Of a stretch of DNA of 64,000 bases, positions 25,245-33,920 are shown piece after piece. The stretch is from Thiothrix eikelboomii (lineage in GTDB: Bacteria > Pseudomonadota > Gammaproteobacteria > Thiotrichales > Thiotrichaceae), in assembly GCF_900167255.1 (NCBI RefSeq), contig NZ_FUYB01000004.1, positions 1 through 64,000 on the forward strand, written 5' to 3'. The translations under genes and the position numbers were made by a program. Numbering within the stretch: the stretch's first letter is position 1; each line of letters opens with the position of its first letter. Below the pieces are notes generated by a model. It saw only the letters and a program-made list of their open reading frames with translations, did no database searches and was not told the DNA's origin.

Positions 25245-25601
25245 TCTATTAACCTCACAAATGTATTCAAATAATCAAGGGCTATAATTAAATTTATTTT
25301 TGAATAACGATTTGTTAATTTACATTAAAATTTTTTATTTAAAACTAGAGTGGTTAGAATAACCAAACTCATACCTTAACTATAGGCATAAACTCAAGAA
25401 ATAACAGTGAGTTTTAAAAAAACTTGTGGATGTATCGAGTCAAGCTGATTCGTTTCATCAAAGCAGGTTTTGATTTGCAGTTATGGGAAGGCGAGTCCCT
25501 ACCTAAGTAAGGATGATGTTTCCAGTCATTAAATCATTACAGCTCGGGGTGGCTTAGAAATATCCGCAGCCACCACCGAGTCGGTCAGTGTATTTTCAAA
25601 T
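25245..25601. other. Gene-free region, 357 bases
   Basis: The part near 25250-25400 is strongly AT-rich and should hold the promoter of the outer-membrane protein gene. A tiny plus-strand frame near 25429 (MYRVKLIRFIKAGFD...) is too short to call. No terminator or known RNA was recognised. Confidence 0.4.
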
Positions 25602-26354
25602 CTAAGCTTGGCGTTGCCGCAAAGCCTCATACAAACACACCCCCGTTGCTACGGATACATTCAAGCTCGACACTTGCCCACGCATCGGGATCGAAATCAA
25701 AAAGTCGCAGCGTTCTTCAGTCAAACGGCGAATACCGCTGCCTTCTGCCCCCATGACCAAAGCCATTGGCCCTTTTAAATCCGCTTGATAGAGGGTTTGC
25801 TGAGCTTTATCGCTTGTACCGGTTAGCCAAATACCTCGCTCTTTTAAGCTATCTAAAGTCCGAGCGAGATTGGTGACGGCAATAAACGGTATCGCTTCAG
25901 CCGCTCCCGAGGCCACTTTGCGCACGGTTGGATTGATGCTTGCGGCATGGTCTTTAGGTGCAATCACTGCATGCACACCAGCCCCATCCGCTGTTCGCAA
26001 ACAAGCTCCCAAATTATGGGGGTCAGTGACACCATCCAGTACCAACAAGAAGGCTTGGATATTTTCATTATCCAAGTGATCTAGCAGGTCATAAAGATCA
26101 TTTTCGGTATAGTCTTTGGCTTGATAATATTCCGCGACCACCCCTTGATGGCGACCTGTACTGGCTATTTTATTCAACTGCTCAAGATCTGATGGAGTTG
26201 CTTTTAGACCGCCCACTTCTGCAATTTGTATTTGCAGTTTCTTCAGGCGGTCATTGCGGGTATTTTTTTCCAGCCAAATCGTTCCCATATTTTCAGGGTC
26301 ATTGCGCAGGGCGCTTTCTACGGCGTGAATACCATAAATGATTGTCTTAGCCAT
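25602..26354 (-). CDS. rlmB: 23S rRNA (guanosine-2'-O-)-methyltransferase
   Basis: This 250-residue SpoU/TrmH enzyme methylates G2251 of 23S rRNA with S-adenosylmethionine. It begins with the substrate-binding domain (IIYGIHAVESALRN) and ends with the knotted catalytic motifs: DPHNLGACLRTADGAG, NPTVRKVASGAAE, LVMGAEGSGIRRL and IPMRGQVSSLNVSVATGV. Its start abuts the stop of rnr (one shared base), the same order as in Escherichia coli, so it is cotranscribed with rnr. Confidence 0.96.
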   Translation of the reverse strand: MAKTIIYGIHAVESALRNDPENMGTIWLEKNTRNDRLKKLQIQIAEVGGLKATPSDLEQLNKIASTGRHQGVVAEYYQAKDYTENDLYDLLDHLDNENIQAFLLVLDGVTDPHNLGACLRTADGAGVHAVIAPKDHAASINPTVRKVASGAAEAIPFIAVTNLARTLDSLKERGIWLTGTSDKAQQTLYQADLKGPMALVMGAEGSGIRRLTEERCDFLISIPMRGQVSSLNVSVATGVCLYEALRQRQA

Positions 26355-28594
26355 TAAGATTTCTTCTTGCGTGCGACGGGTTTTTTACTGGTTTTAAGGC
26401 TTTTACGGGCGCGCTTTGCGGGTTTCTCAGCAGCATCGGCGAGTACAAAATCAATTTTGCGCTCATCCAAATCAACCCGTGCGACCTTCACCCGAATGCT
26501 ATCTGCTAAACGGAAGGTGCGGCCTGAACTTTCACCCGTTAAGCGTTGCCGCACCGGATCATAGCGGTAATAGTCATTGGTGAGTGCGGTGACATGGACT
26601 AAACCTTCCACATAAATATCCGCCAACTCGACAAATAAACCAAAATTTGTCACCGAAGTGATCAGACCATCAAATACCTCACCGACATGTTCTTGCATGT
26701 ATTCACATTTCAGCCAAGCCGTCACATCACGGCTAGCATCATCAGCACGGCGCTCAGCCATTGAGCAATGCTCACCGAGAGCCTGCATATCGGCTAAGCT
26801 ATACATGAAATTAGCCGCTGTACCACCGGTTAAAAGATGGCGAATGGCTCGATGCACTAACAAATCAGGATAGCGGCGAATCGGTGAAGTGAAATGTGCA
26901 TAATCCTCATGCGCTAAGCCAAAATGCCCCGTTTCGGCATCAGGGCTGTATTGTGCTTGCGATTGCGAGCGCAGTAGCATCGTCTGGATCAAATGGAAAT
27001 CAGCACGCCCCTGTACTTGTTGTAAGACTCGCGCATAATCTGCAGGCTCTGGTTCTAGACCACCGCCTAACGATAAACCCACCCCTGCTAAAAAGGCTCG
27101 TAAGTCTTCGAGTTTTTCTGTAGAGGGTGGAGCATGTACACGATGCAAACTAGGCAGCTCATGCGCTTTGAGGAAGCCTGCTGCACAAACATTGGCTAGG
27201 ATCATGCATTCTTCAATAATCTTATGGGCATCATTGCGCACACTCGGCTCAATCGCATCAATTTTGCGGTCTTCACCGAAAATAATTCGGGTTTCTGTGG
27301 TTTCAAAATCAATCGTGCCACGCTCTAAGCGGGCATGATTCAGCGTATGATACAGGGCATAGAGATTATCTAAATGCGGGGCTAGCTCAGCGTATTGCTT
27401 ACGCAGCTCAATATCATGCTCGACAACCATCGCCGCGACCTGATCATAAGTCAGACGTGCTGCTGAATTCATCACTGCTTGCTTGAATTGATAATCAAGC
27501 ACCGTGCCTTCATCATCTAAGCGAATCTCACAGAGCATACATAAACGATCCACCTGTGGATTCAGTGAGCACAGTCCATTAGACAGAATCTCTGGTAGCA
27601 TCGGAATGACTTTGCCGGGGAAATACACTGAAGTACCGCGTAAAGTCGCCTCTTTATCCAAAGCCGTACCCGGTTTCACATAATGAGAGACATCTGCAAT
27701 CGCCACCAATAAACGCCAGTGATCTGCTTCACGGCTACAAAAGACCGCATCATCAAAGTCTTTAGCATCGGCACCATCAATCGTCACTAAGGGTAATAAG
27801 CGTAAATCCTCACGCCCTTGTTTCGCACGTTCAGGGACTTCATAGCCCAAGCGATCTGCTTCTTCAGTGACTGCCTGTGGCCATTCAAAGGGTAGTTCAT
27901 GGCTACGAATGGCAATATCTATTTCCATTCCCGGTGCCATATGATCACCGAGGACTTCAAGAATTTTGCCAATGGGGCGCGAGCGTTTGGTGGGGTGCTC
28001 AATAATTGCGGCAACGACAATTTGCCCCGGTTTGGCGTCATGTAATTGATCGGGTGGAATCAAAATCTCTTGAGTCAGGCGCTTATTATCAGGTACGACA
28101 AAGGCGATACCCGACTCCACCAATAAACGCCCAACAACTTGCTCGGTAGCGCGCTCTAAAACTTCGACCACGGCGCCTTCGCGTCGACCTTTGGCATCTA
28201 AACCGCGCACGCTGGCCAGCACCCGATCACCGTGCATCACACTATCCATTTGCTTGGCGTGCAGGAATAAATCCGGTGAGCCATCATCCGGGATTAAAAA
28301 GCCAAAACCATCGGGATGCCCCATTACCCGCCCAGAAATCAGATCAGCCCGTGAGACTGGCACATATTGGCGGCGACGATTAAAAAGAAGTTGCCCATCA
28401 CGCTCCATCGCCCGCAGACGTTTACGGAGGGCATCAATGTCGATTTCTTCTACTAAGCCTAAAGCCGCCGCTAGACTTGGAAAATCTAAAGGGTGGGGGC
28501 TAGCAGCCAGAATTTGTAAAATGACTTCCCGACTAGGAATGGGATTATCGTATTTTTCAGCCTCACGCTCGAGATAAGGGTCTTTTAGTTTCAA
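26354..28594 (-). CDS. rnr: Ribonuclease R
   Basis: This 746-residue 3'-5' exoribonuclease degrades structured RNA. It has an N-terminal winged helix (PSREVILQILAASPHPLDF), cold-shock domains (GRVMGHPDGFGFLIPDDG), an RNB catalytic centre with the acidic cluster TIDGADAKDFDDAVFC, and an S1 domain (VFDGLITSVTNFGLFVEL). The basic tail (ARKSLKTSKKPVARKKKS) is typical. It is encoded divergently from the tRNA-Leu gene and heads the rnr-rlmB pair. Confidence 0.97.
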   Translation of the reverse strand: MKLKDPYLEREAEKYDNPIPSREVILQILAASPHPLDFPSLAAALGLVEEIDIDALRKRLRAMERDGQLLFNRRRQYVPVSRADLISGRVMGHPDGFGFLIPDDGSPDLFLHAKQMDSVMHGDRVLASVRGLDAKGRREGAVVEVLERATEQVVGRLLVESGIAFVVPDNKRLTQEILIPPDQLHDAKPGQIVVAAIIEHPTKRSRPIGKILEVLGDHMAPGMEIDIAIRSHELPFEWPQAVTEEADRLGYEVPERAKQGREDLRLLPLVTIDGADAKDFDDAVFCSREADHWRLLVAIADVSHYVKPGTALDKEATLRGTSVYFPGKVIPMLPEILSNGLCSLNPQVDRLCMLCEIRLDDEGTVLDYQFKQAVMNSAARLTYDQVAAMVVEHDIELRKQYAELAPHLDNLYALYHTLNHARLERGTIDFETTETRIIFGEDRKIDAIEPSVRNDAHKIIEECMILANVCAAGFLKAHELPSLHRVHAPPSTEKLEDLRAFLAGVGLSLGGGLEPEPADYARVLQQVQGRADFHLIQTMLLRSQSQAQYSPDAETGHFGLAHEDYAHFTSPIRRYPDLLVHRAIRHLLTGGTAANFMYSLADMQALGEHCSMAERRADDASRDVTAWLKCEYMQEHVGEVFDGLITSVTNFGLFVELADIYVEGLVHVTALTNDYYRYDPVRQRLTGESSGRTFRLADSIRVKVARVDLDERKIDFVLADAAEKPAKRARKSLKTSKKPVARKKKS

Positions 28595-28661
28595 CAGAAT
28601 TCCTTGTTTTAATGTTTGTGATTTTTAGCGGCTTAGGATACCAAAATGGCCGAATTTTTGT

Positions 28662-28690
28662 TTGACAAAAAAAGACAAGCTCGGTATTCT
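28662..28690 (+). promoter_or_regulatory. Sigma-70 promoter of the tRNA-Leu gene
   Basis: TTGACA (28662-28667) and TATTCT (28685-28690) are spaced by 17 bases, followed by a GC-rich discriminator (GCCCCGC) as in stringently controlled stable-RNA promoters. The tRNA starts 28 bases later. Confidence 0.85.
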
Positions 28691-28718
28691 GCCCCGCACT
28701 TGAGACATTACTCTCTTT

Positions 28719-28803
28719 GCCGAGATGGCGGAATTGGTAGACGCGCTAGTTTCAGGTATTAGTGGGGCAACCCGTGGAAGTTCGAGTCTTCTTCTCGGCA
28801 CCA
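28719..28803 (+). tRNA. tRNA-Leu (anticodon CAG)
   Basis: This 85-base gene has the acceptor stem GCCGAGA/TCTCGGC and encoded ACCA end. The anticodon loop TTCAGGT gives CAG (reads CUG). A long variable arm, as in class II tRNAs, is followed by the T arm GAAGTTCGAGTCTTC. The 3' half is a known type of attachment site, and an integrase remnant follows directly. Confidence 0.95.
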
Positions 28804-28812
28804 AGTTATCAT

Positions 28813-28826
28813 CTAGATTAATCTAG
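28813..28826. repeat. 14-base perfect palindrome just behind the tRNA
   Basis: CTAGATT/AATCTAG lies ten bases after the tRNA 3' end. Together with further TCTAG motifs up to 28890 it may belong to the old recombination site of the integrated element. Confidence 0.45.
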
Positions 28827-28837
28827 TACATCTATAA

Positions 28838-28870
28838 AGCCTTGAATCTTAACGGATTCAGGGCTTTTTT
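28838..28870 (+). terminator. Terminator of the tRNA-Leu gene
   Basis: AGCCTTGAATC pairs with GATTCAGGGCT (one G-T wobble) and is followed by six T residues (28865-28870). Confidence 0.85.
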
Positions 28871-28908
28871 GTGTCTAGGGTAGTCTAGTCTACGACCATC
28901 TAAACAAA

Positions 28909-28930
28909 ACAGGTATATAAACAGGTATAT
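28909..28930. repeat. Direct repeats resembling integrase arm sites
   Basis: ACAGGTATAT occurs at 28909-28918 and 28921-28930, a 12-base period, between the tRNA and the integrase remnant. Tyrosine integrases of tRNA-targeting elements bind such short direct arm repeats; this role is inferred from position. Confidence 0.45.
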
Positions 28931-28950
28931 GAACTGTGGAGCATATACCT

Positions 28951-29286
28951 ATGGCGGTTAGTATCTCAGATGTGAAACTGAAAAGCGCCAAGCCTGAAGA
29001 AAAGCCTTATCGAATCCCTGTGGGTGAGAATGTGTACTTGGAGGTACTTCCGAATGGTCGCAAGGTTTGGCGGATGCGTTACCTCAAGCTATCTGAAAAA
29101 AAACCAGCTATTTATATCTCTGGGGACTATCCCGATATTCCTTTAAAAGCACAAGCCCACTCTTTTGAAACCATCGCCAGAGAATGGCATCAGCATCGTC
29201 GCGATTCACTCCAACGCTGGAGGAGTGCAAAGAATGCGAATACTGGCGGTTGTTGCTGTGATGCAGTGTGTAGGCTTTATAAGTAG
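28951..29286 (+). pseudogene. P4-type integrase remnant
   Basis: Starting at the ATG at 28951 (MAVSISDVKLKSAKPEEKPY), about 65 residues follow the DUF4102 arm-binding domain (YLEVLPNGRKVWRMRYLKL, GDYPDIPL). The sequence then jumps to SFETIAREWHQHRRDS, the start of the core-binding domain, so an internal deletion has joined two parts; the catalytic tyrosine domain is absent and the frame ends after 111 codons. An earlier GTG at 28936 is also in frame. It lies directly behind tRNA-Leu and marks the scar of an element. Confidence 0.85.
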
Positions 29287-29382
29287 GTCGATAAGGCAAA
29301 ATAATAATGAATTGATGAGCTAGATAGTAGTTAACCTAGGACAGTGCTATGCTCTAAATCTGTAACCTATGAGATACAGTTG

Positions 29383-29668
29383 ATGTTTGAAGTCTTCCAA
29401 TTTACGCGATAGGTCAGCTAGGGTGCGTATTCAAGCACGAATTGATCGAGTGGCAAGTGGTAATTTGGGCGATGTTGCTCCGATTGGTGAGGGCTAAGTG
29501 AGGCTCGTATTCATTATGGATCAGGTTATCGAGTTTATTTCAAACAACAAGGCCAAGTGTTGCTAGTTACTTTGTGGTGGTGATAAGTCCACTCAGCAAC
29601 GCGATATTGAACAAGCCAAAGCACTGATAAAAGCATGGGAGGAAACGAACAATGCCTCAAGGATTTAG
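29383..29668 (+). pseudogene. RelE/HigB-type toxin, inactivated
   Basis: Pieces of a toxin of about 95 residues are readable in successive frames: MFEVFQFTR with a stop, ARVRIQARIDRVASGNLGDV, then HYGSGYRVYFKQQGQVLLV, then GDKSTQQRDIEQAKALIKAW. This is the order seen in addiction-module killer proteins of the RelE superfamily. At least two frameshifts and stops abolish it. It overlaps the start of the intact antitoxin gene, as in functional pairs. Confidence 0.8.
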
Positions 29669-29945
29669 TCATTATGACTCTGCTGAGTACTTAAAAACAG
29701 ATGAGGATATGCAGGCTTATTTAGACGCTTGTATGGAAGAAGCAAGCGATGATCCGGCCTTTATTGCCCGTGCCTTAGGGGTTGTAGCACGGGCGCGTGG
29801 TATGACTCAATTAGCGCGAGAAACAGGACTTGCTAGAGAGAGTCTTTACAAAGCGCTATCAGGTGAGGGGAATCCAGAGTTTGCTACCATTTTGAAAGTA
29901 ATTCATGCACTAGGGTTACGTTTGACGGTACAACTTGCGCCATGA
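29652..29945 (+). CDS. Addiction-module antidote protein (HigA-like HTH)
   Basis: This 97-residue protein carries the COG3636-type pattern: DMQAYLDACMEEASDDPAFIARALG followed by a helix-turn-helix (MTQLARETGLARESLYKALS) and IHALGLRLTV. The reading frame is intact although the cognate toxin gene upstream is dead. It may survive as an anti-addiction factor or as a regulator, or simply be undecayed. AGGAAACGAAC precedes the ATG. Confidence 0.8.
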   Translation: MPQGFSHYDSAEYLKTDEDMQAYLDACMEEASDDPAFIARALGVVARARGMTQLARETGLARESLYKALSGEGNPEFATILKVIHALGLRLTVQLAP

Positions 29946-30118
29946 AGGATTTCTTATGGTGTTTAATGATGCTTTGCTACTTATATCCGTGTTACTTTTG
30001 CTGAAAATAAGCAGTGTCGTGTTAACGATGACCTACTGAAAGAAATTGGATACTCCTATAACGGCAATTGTGTTAATGACTTGGCCGATGGAAATGCACA
30101 GTAAGCGGTACTTCGATA

Positions 30119-30241
30119 GACAATCAACCATACAGTTATAAAGGCCACTTTAAAAAAGGTTACATTGAGGGGCAAGGATTTTCGATGCACCTAGGCCACA
30201 TCTATTCAGGAAACTTTAAAAATCTGTACCAAGGCTATTAA
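30119..30241 (+). pseudogene. MORN-repeat protein fragment
   Basis: A short open stretch reads YSYKGHFKKGYIEGQGFSMH then YSGNFKNLYQGY, two MORN-type repeats, and stops at 30241. Sequence from about 30010 (CRVNDDLLKEIGYSYNG) may be its upstream part in another frame. No start codon and no signal peptide remain. It is the last recognisable piece of the element behind the tRNA, overlapping the kinase gene end by four bases. Confidence 0.5.
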
Positions 30242-32091
30242 TACTTCAGCGGGGATAGCTTTAGCCAATGTTGCACGGTTTTTAACATTTCTTCTTTCTT
30301 GACCGGTTTGGCTAAATAATCATTTAGGCCAGCGGCTAGGCACTTTTCTCGATCATCTTTTAAAGCATTTGCAGTGAGGGCGATAATCGGTGTATTCGCT
30401 AAAGCATTGGCTTGCTCCCATTCACGAATCGCTTGCGTGGTAGTAAAACCATCCATATCGGGCATATTAATATCCATAAGGATCAAGTGATAAGGATAAT
30501 GGGTCGCCTTGTGAAAGGCCTCTTTGCCATTGCTAACTAAGTCGATGCGATAAGGCAAGCTTTCTAACATGGTCGTGGCAATCAGTGCATTAATGGGATT
30601 ATCTTCTGCTAATAAAATCGCAGGTGCGTGGTCACTGTTTTGATTGAGTTTCCCTCCAAGCAAGGCGGGTTGCTCGGGAGCGAAGCTTGCTTTTTGACGG
30701 GTTTGTTGGATTAGCAAGGTTTTTAAGGCTTTGGCTTTTAAGGGGGTACTCATACAGGCATTGACCCCATGTTCACGTTGCTCGGTTTTATCTAGCTCAT
30801 GTGTAGTTAACATAATCAAGGGCAAACGATCATAATGACGATCAGTTCGAATGGAGCGAGCCAGTGTTTTACCATCCATTTCTGGTAGTGTGCGTTCCAA
30901 AATAATCGCAGCAAACGGTTCATTTAAGGCAAGGCTATTGCGCAGCATTTGCAGCGCTTCCATGCCATTATTTGCAATGATCGGTTTAGCTTTCCATGCT
31001 TTCAGGTAGTTTTTGAGAATGGCTTGGTGGGTCTGCTTATCCTCAACCACTAAAATATAGCGACCCGCTAAATAATCATCAACGATTTCATCGCTGACTA
31101 ATTGTTTAATCGGGAGCTTAAGCTCGACCCAAAATTGGCTACCTTGACCCGGGATACTGTCAAGCCAGACTCGTCCATCCATTAACAGGACTAATTCTTT
31201 AGCAATAGTTAGACCTAAGCCTGTACCCCCATAGCGGCGATTAATGCTGGCATCGACCTGCACAAAGGATTCAAAAATACTTTCCTGCATGGCTTTTGGG
31301 ATGCCAATCCCTGTATCTCGAATCTCAAAGACGAGAGTGGCTTCTTGTTCATTAACTTCATGAATGGCAAGGCTAATCATCACCTCACCTTTTTCAGTAA
31401 ACTTAATCGCATTACTGGCTATATTCATTAACACTTGGCGAATCCGCGCTACATCACCGAACATCAAGGCGGGCGTTTCTTCAGGAACATAGCAATAAAC
31501 ATCTAAATTTTTCTTATGTGCCATGGTCGCCATCATTTGGCTAATGTCTTCGACTAAGGCGCTAGGGGAGAAATCAACTTTCTCTAAGGTGAGTTGACCT
31601 GCATGAATTTTTGAATAGTCTAAAATATTACTGACTAATTCCAACATCACTTCACATGAGCTATAGGCAATATTGATAAAAGCACTTTGGCGCTCATCTA
31701 ATCGGGTTTCGCGTAGCACATCTAAAGAACCCATCACCCCATGAATCGGGGTGCGTAACTCATGGCTCATATTGGCCATGAAACGAGTTTTTTGCTCGGA
31801 TTTGTGCAGAGCATCAATGCGTTGGGCACTTTCTTGCTTGAGGTTTTCATAGAGCGTCTTCATTTCTTGCGAGGACACGTCTAAGGATCGTTCTAGCAAA
31901 TAATAGGCTTCATGATGACTGGCATAGGTACTATCAACAATATGCAAGAGTTTAGACCATTGCTCTTGACTCGTAGGTAAGTCAGTTGGAGTCAGTCGGC
32001 AACGCTTTAACTGAGCGGCAAGGCGGTGGCTAATGGTTGCCCCAGACTCAAGTTCATGATTAGGGCTAGGATTATTGAGTGCTGATGTCAT
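30238..32091 (-). CDS. Hybrid sensor histidine kinase with two receiver domains
   Basis: This 617-residue protein has no membrane segments. A helical N-terminus (1-100) is followed by HisKA with FMANMSHELRTPIHGVMGSL (phospho-His in SHELRTP), HATPase (IASNAIKFTEKGEV, DTGIGIPKAM, GGTGLGLTIAKELV), then two receivers. The first (YILVVEDKQTHQAILKNYL) has ILERTLPEMDG, where the phospho-acceptor Asp is replaced by Glu; the second (ILLAEDNPINALIATTML, LMDINMPDMDG) keeps Asp. A soluble BarA-like phosphorelay element is likely; no Hpt domain or partner regulator is adjacent. Its input is unknown. Confidence 0.9.
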   Translation of the reverse strand: MTSALNNPSPNHELESGATISHRLAAQLKRCRLTPTDLPTSQEQWSKLLHIVDSTYASHHEAYYLLERSLDVSSQEMKTLYENLKQESAQRIDALHKSEQKTRFMANMSHELRTPIHGVMGSLDVLRETRLDERQSAFINIAYSSCEVMLELVSNILDYSKIHAGQLTLEKVDFSPSALVEDISQMMATMAHKKNLDVYCYVPEETPALMFGDVARIRQVLMNIASNAIKFTEKGEVMISLAIHEVNEQEATLVFEIRDTGIGIPKAMQESIFESFVQVDASINRRYGGTGLGLTIAKELVLLMDGRVWLDSIPGQGSQFWVELKLPIKQLVSDEIVDDYLAGRYILVVEDKQTHQAILKNYLKAWKAKPIIANNGMEALQMLRNSLALNEPFAAIILERTLPEMDGKTLARSIRTDRHYDRLPLIMLTTHELDKTEQREHGVNACMSTPLKAKALKTLLIQQTRQKASFAPEQPALLGGKLNQNSDHAPAILLAEDNPINALIATTMLESLPYRIDLVSNGKEAFHKATHYPYHLILMDINMPDMDGFTTTQAIREWEQANALANTPIIALTANALKDDREKCLAAGLNDYLAKPVKKEEMLKTVQHWLKLSPLKY

Positions 32092-32443
32092 AGTATCCGT
32101 CTCAAAACGCTCAGGGTAGGGCTAATTTACATCCCGTTCGTAAATAGCGGTTAGAGTGATGGTTTGATTATTCTGATAAAAGTACGGAGAGTCGCCTGCT
32201 AAACTGCCCATAATGACAGTCGCACTGGGCAAGTGTTGGTTAAGTCCTGCATTTATTCCTGTCATTTATTTTTGTACTATTATTAGGCTAAGCGCATTGT
32301 TTTATTGCAGCTATAGTTTAGCATAAGAATGATTTATAGCCTATTCCCATCCGTCGTCTAGCTTGCCTAGGCGAGATGTATAATACTAAGCACAGTACCT
32401 TAGGCTATAATCAGATTTTTCAAAAATAGGAAACTAAGTTAGT
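32092..32443. other. Divergent intergenic region before ybeZ, 352 bases
   Basis: This gene-free region holds the promoters of the kinase gene and the ybeZ group. Two TATAAT boxes are visible (32379-32384 and 32406-32411), neither with a good -35 box. No RNA structure of a known class was recognised. Confidence 0.45.
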
Positions 32444-33439
32444 TTGACTACTGCTAATCAAGCGTCTCAAAACGGTGAATCGGTTACCGTTCGTTTTGAG
32501 CTTAATCCGGTGAATACCGAGCGTTTAATCAATTTAAGCGGCCAGTTTGATCAACATCTACGCCAAATCGAAGCTCGACTCGGGGTCGAAATCAGTAATC
32601 GTGGGCATTTATTTGCAGTATCGGGGCATCCTGATCTGGTGCAAACTACGATTAATCTACTGCAGAATCTCTATGTAGAAACCGCTGATACCCTACTCAA
32701 CCCTCATAAGCTGCATATGTTTATGCAGGCCGCGAATTTAGATCAGCTGGCGGATGCAGGGCATGAGAGCGTGAAAATTCGCACGCGCCGTGGCTATATT
32801 CGCCCTAAAGGCTACACCCAAGCGCGTTATGTGCAAAATATTCGTAATCATGATGTCAGCTTTGGCATCGGGCCTGCAGGCACGGGTAAAACTTGGCTAG
32901 CGGTGGCTTGTGCGGTGGAGGCTTTAGAGCAAGATGAAGTCAGACGCTTAGTACTCGTGCGTCCTGCGGTGGAAGCTGGCGAAAAATTGGGGTTTTTACC
33001 CGGTGACCTTTCGCAAAAAATTGATCCTTATTTACGCCCGATGTATGACGCTTTATTTGAAATGTTGGGGATTGAAAAGGTCAATCGCTTAATTGAACAT
33101 CATGTGATTGAAGTTGCTCCACTAGCTTATATGCGAGGGCGGACTTTAAATGATGCTTTTATCTTGCTCGATGAAGCGCAAAATACCACGGTCGAGCAAA
33201 TGAAAATGTTTCTGACCCGCTTAGGGTTTGGTTCGCGTGCGGTGATCACGGGCGATATTACTCAAGTCGATTTACCCCGCCAACAAGCCTCCGGTTTAAA
33301 ACAAGTGCTGGGGATTTTAAAGGATGTGCCGGGGATCAGTTTTACTTGGTTTCAAGGGCAGGATGTGGTTCGCCATGCTTTGGTACAAAAAATTGTGGCC
33401 GCTTATGAGCAGCATGAAACCGCTCGAGGTGGCTCATGA
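32444..33439 (+). CDS. ybeZ: PhoH-like ATPase YbeZ
   Basis: This 331-residue protein starts at TTG with AGGA about a dozen bases upstream. An N-terminal KH-like segment precedes the PhoH ATPase: GIGPAGTGKTWLAVACAVE (Walker A, near 140-158), VRPAVEAGEKLGFLPGDL, AFILLDEAQNTTVEQMKMFL (Walker B) and VITGDITQVDLPR. YbeZ partners with the RNase YbeY in ribosome and 16S rRNA maturation. The stop overlaps the ybeY start (ATGA), so translation is coupled. Confidence 0.95.
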   Translation: MTTANQASQNGESVTVRFELNPVNTERLINLSGQFDQHLRQIEARLGVEISNRGHLFAVSGHPDLVQTTINLLQNLYVETADTLLNPHKLHMFMQAANLDQLADAGHESVKIRTRRGYIRPKGYTQARYVQNIRNHDVSFGIGPAGTGKTWLAVACAVEALEQDEVRRLVLVRPAVEAGEKLGFLPGDLSQKIDPYLRPMYDALFEMLGIEKVNRLIEHHVIEVAPLAYMRGRTLNDAFILLDEAQNTTVEQMKMFLTRLGFGSRAVITGDITQVDLPRQQASGLKQVLGILKDVPGISFTWFQGQDVVRHALVQKIVAAYEQHETARGGS

Positions 33440-33915
33440 GCTTATGGGTTGAAATTCAAAATCCCGAAGAGTTTACCTCTATTCCTGCGCAGGAACTCAT
33501 CGAGCAATGGGCGCGTGCTGCTTGCTTGGAGGAAAACGAAGCCAGTGTGGTGATTCGTATTGTGGGCATTGAAGAAGGCTTAGACTTGAACCGAAGCTAT
33601 CGGTATAAAGACTATCCTACTAATGTACTGTCTTTTCCCTATGAACCCTCTGATTTTGAATTAGAGTTTTTGAGTACAGAGGAACTAGGGCATTTAGGCG
33701 ATTTAGTACTTTGCCTGCCTGTGGTAGAGCGTGAAGCCGCTGAGCAAACCAAGCCTGTACATCATCATTGGGCGCATTTAATTGTGCATGGCTTATTGCA
33801 TTTGCAAGGTTTTGATCATGAAGACAGTGAGGTCGAAGCTGATATAATGGAGGCGCGTGAAATTGAAATTTTACGCCAATTGGGTATGCCCAATCCTTAC
33901 GAATTGAATGAATAG
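33436..33915 (+). CDS. ybeY: Endoribonuclease YbeY
   Basis: This 159-residue metalloprotein is needed for 16S rRNA 3'-end processing and ribosome quality control. The zinc motif is HGLLHLQGFDHE (His, His, His), preceded by YRYKDYPTNVLSFPYE and LGDLVLC, all family hallmarks. It is placed between ybeZ and corC exactly as in Escherichia coli. Confidence 0.96.
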   Translation: MSLWVEIQNPEEFTSIPAQELIEQWARAACLEENEASVVIRIVGIEEGLDLNRSYRYKDYPTNVLSFPYEPSDFELEFLSTEELGHLGDLVLCLPVVEREAAEQTKPVHHHWAHLIVHGLLHLQGFDHEDSEVEADIMEAREIEILRQLGMPNPYELNE

Positions 33916-33920
33916 GTAGC

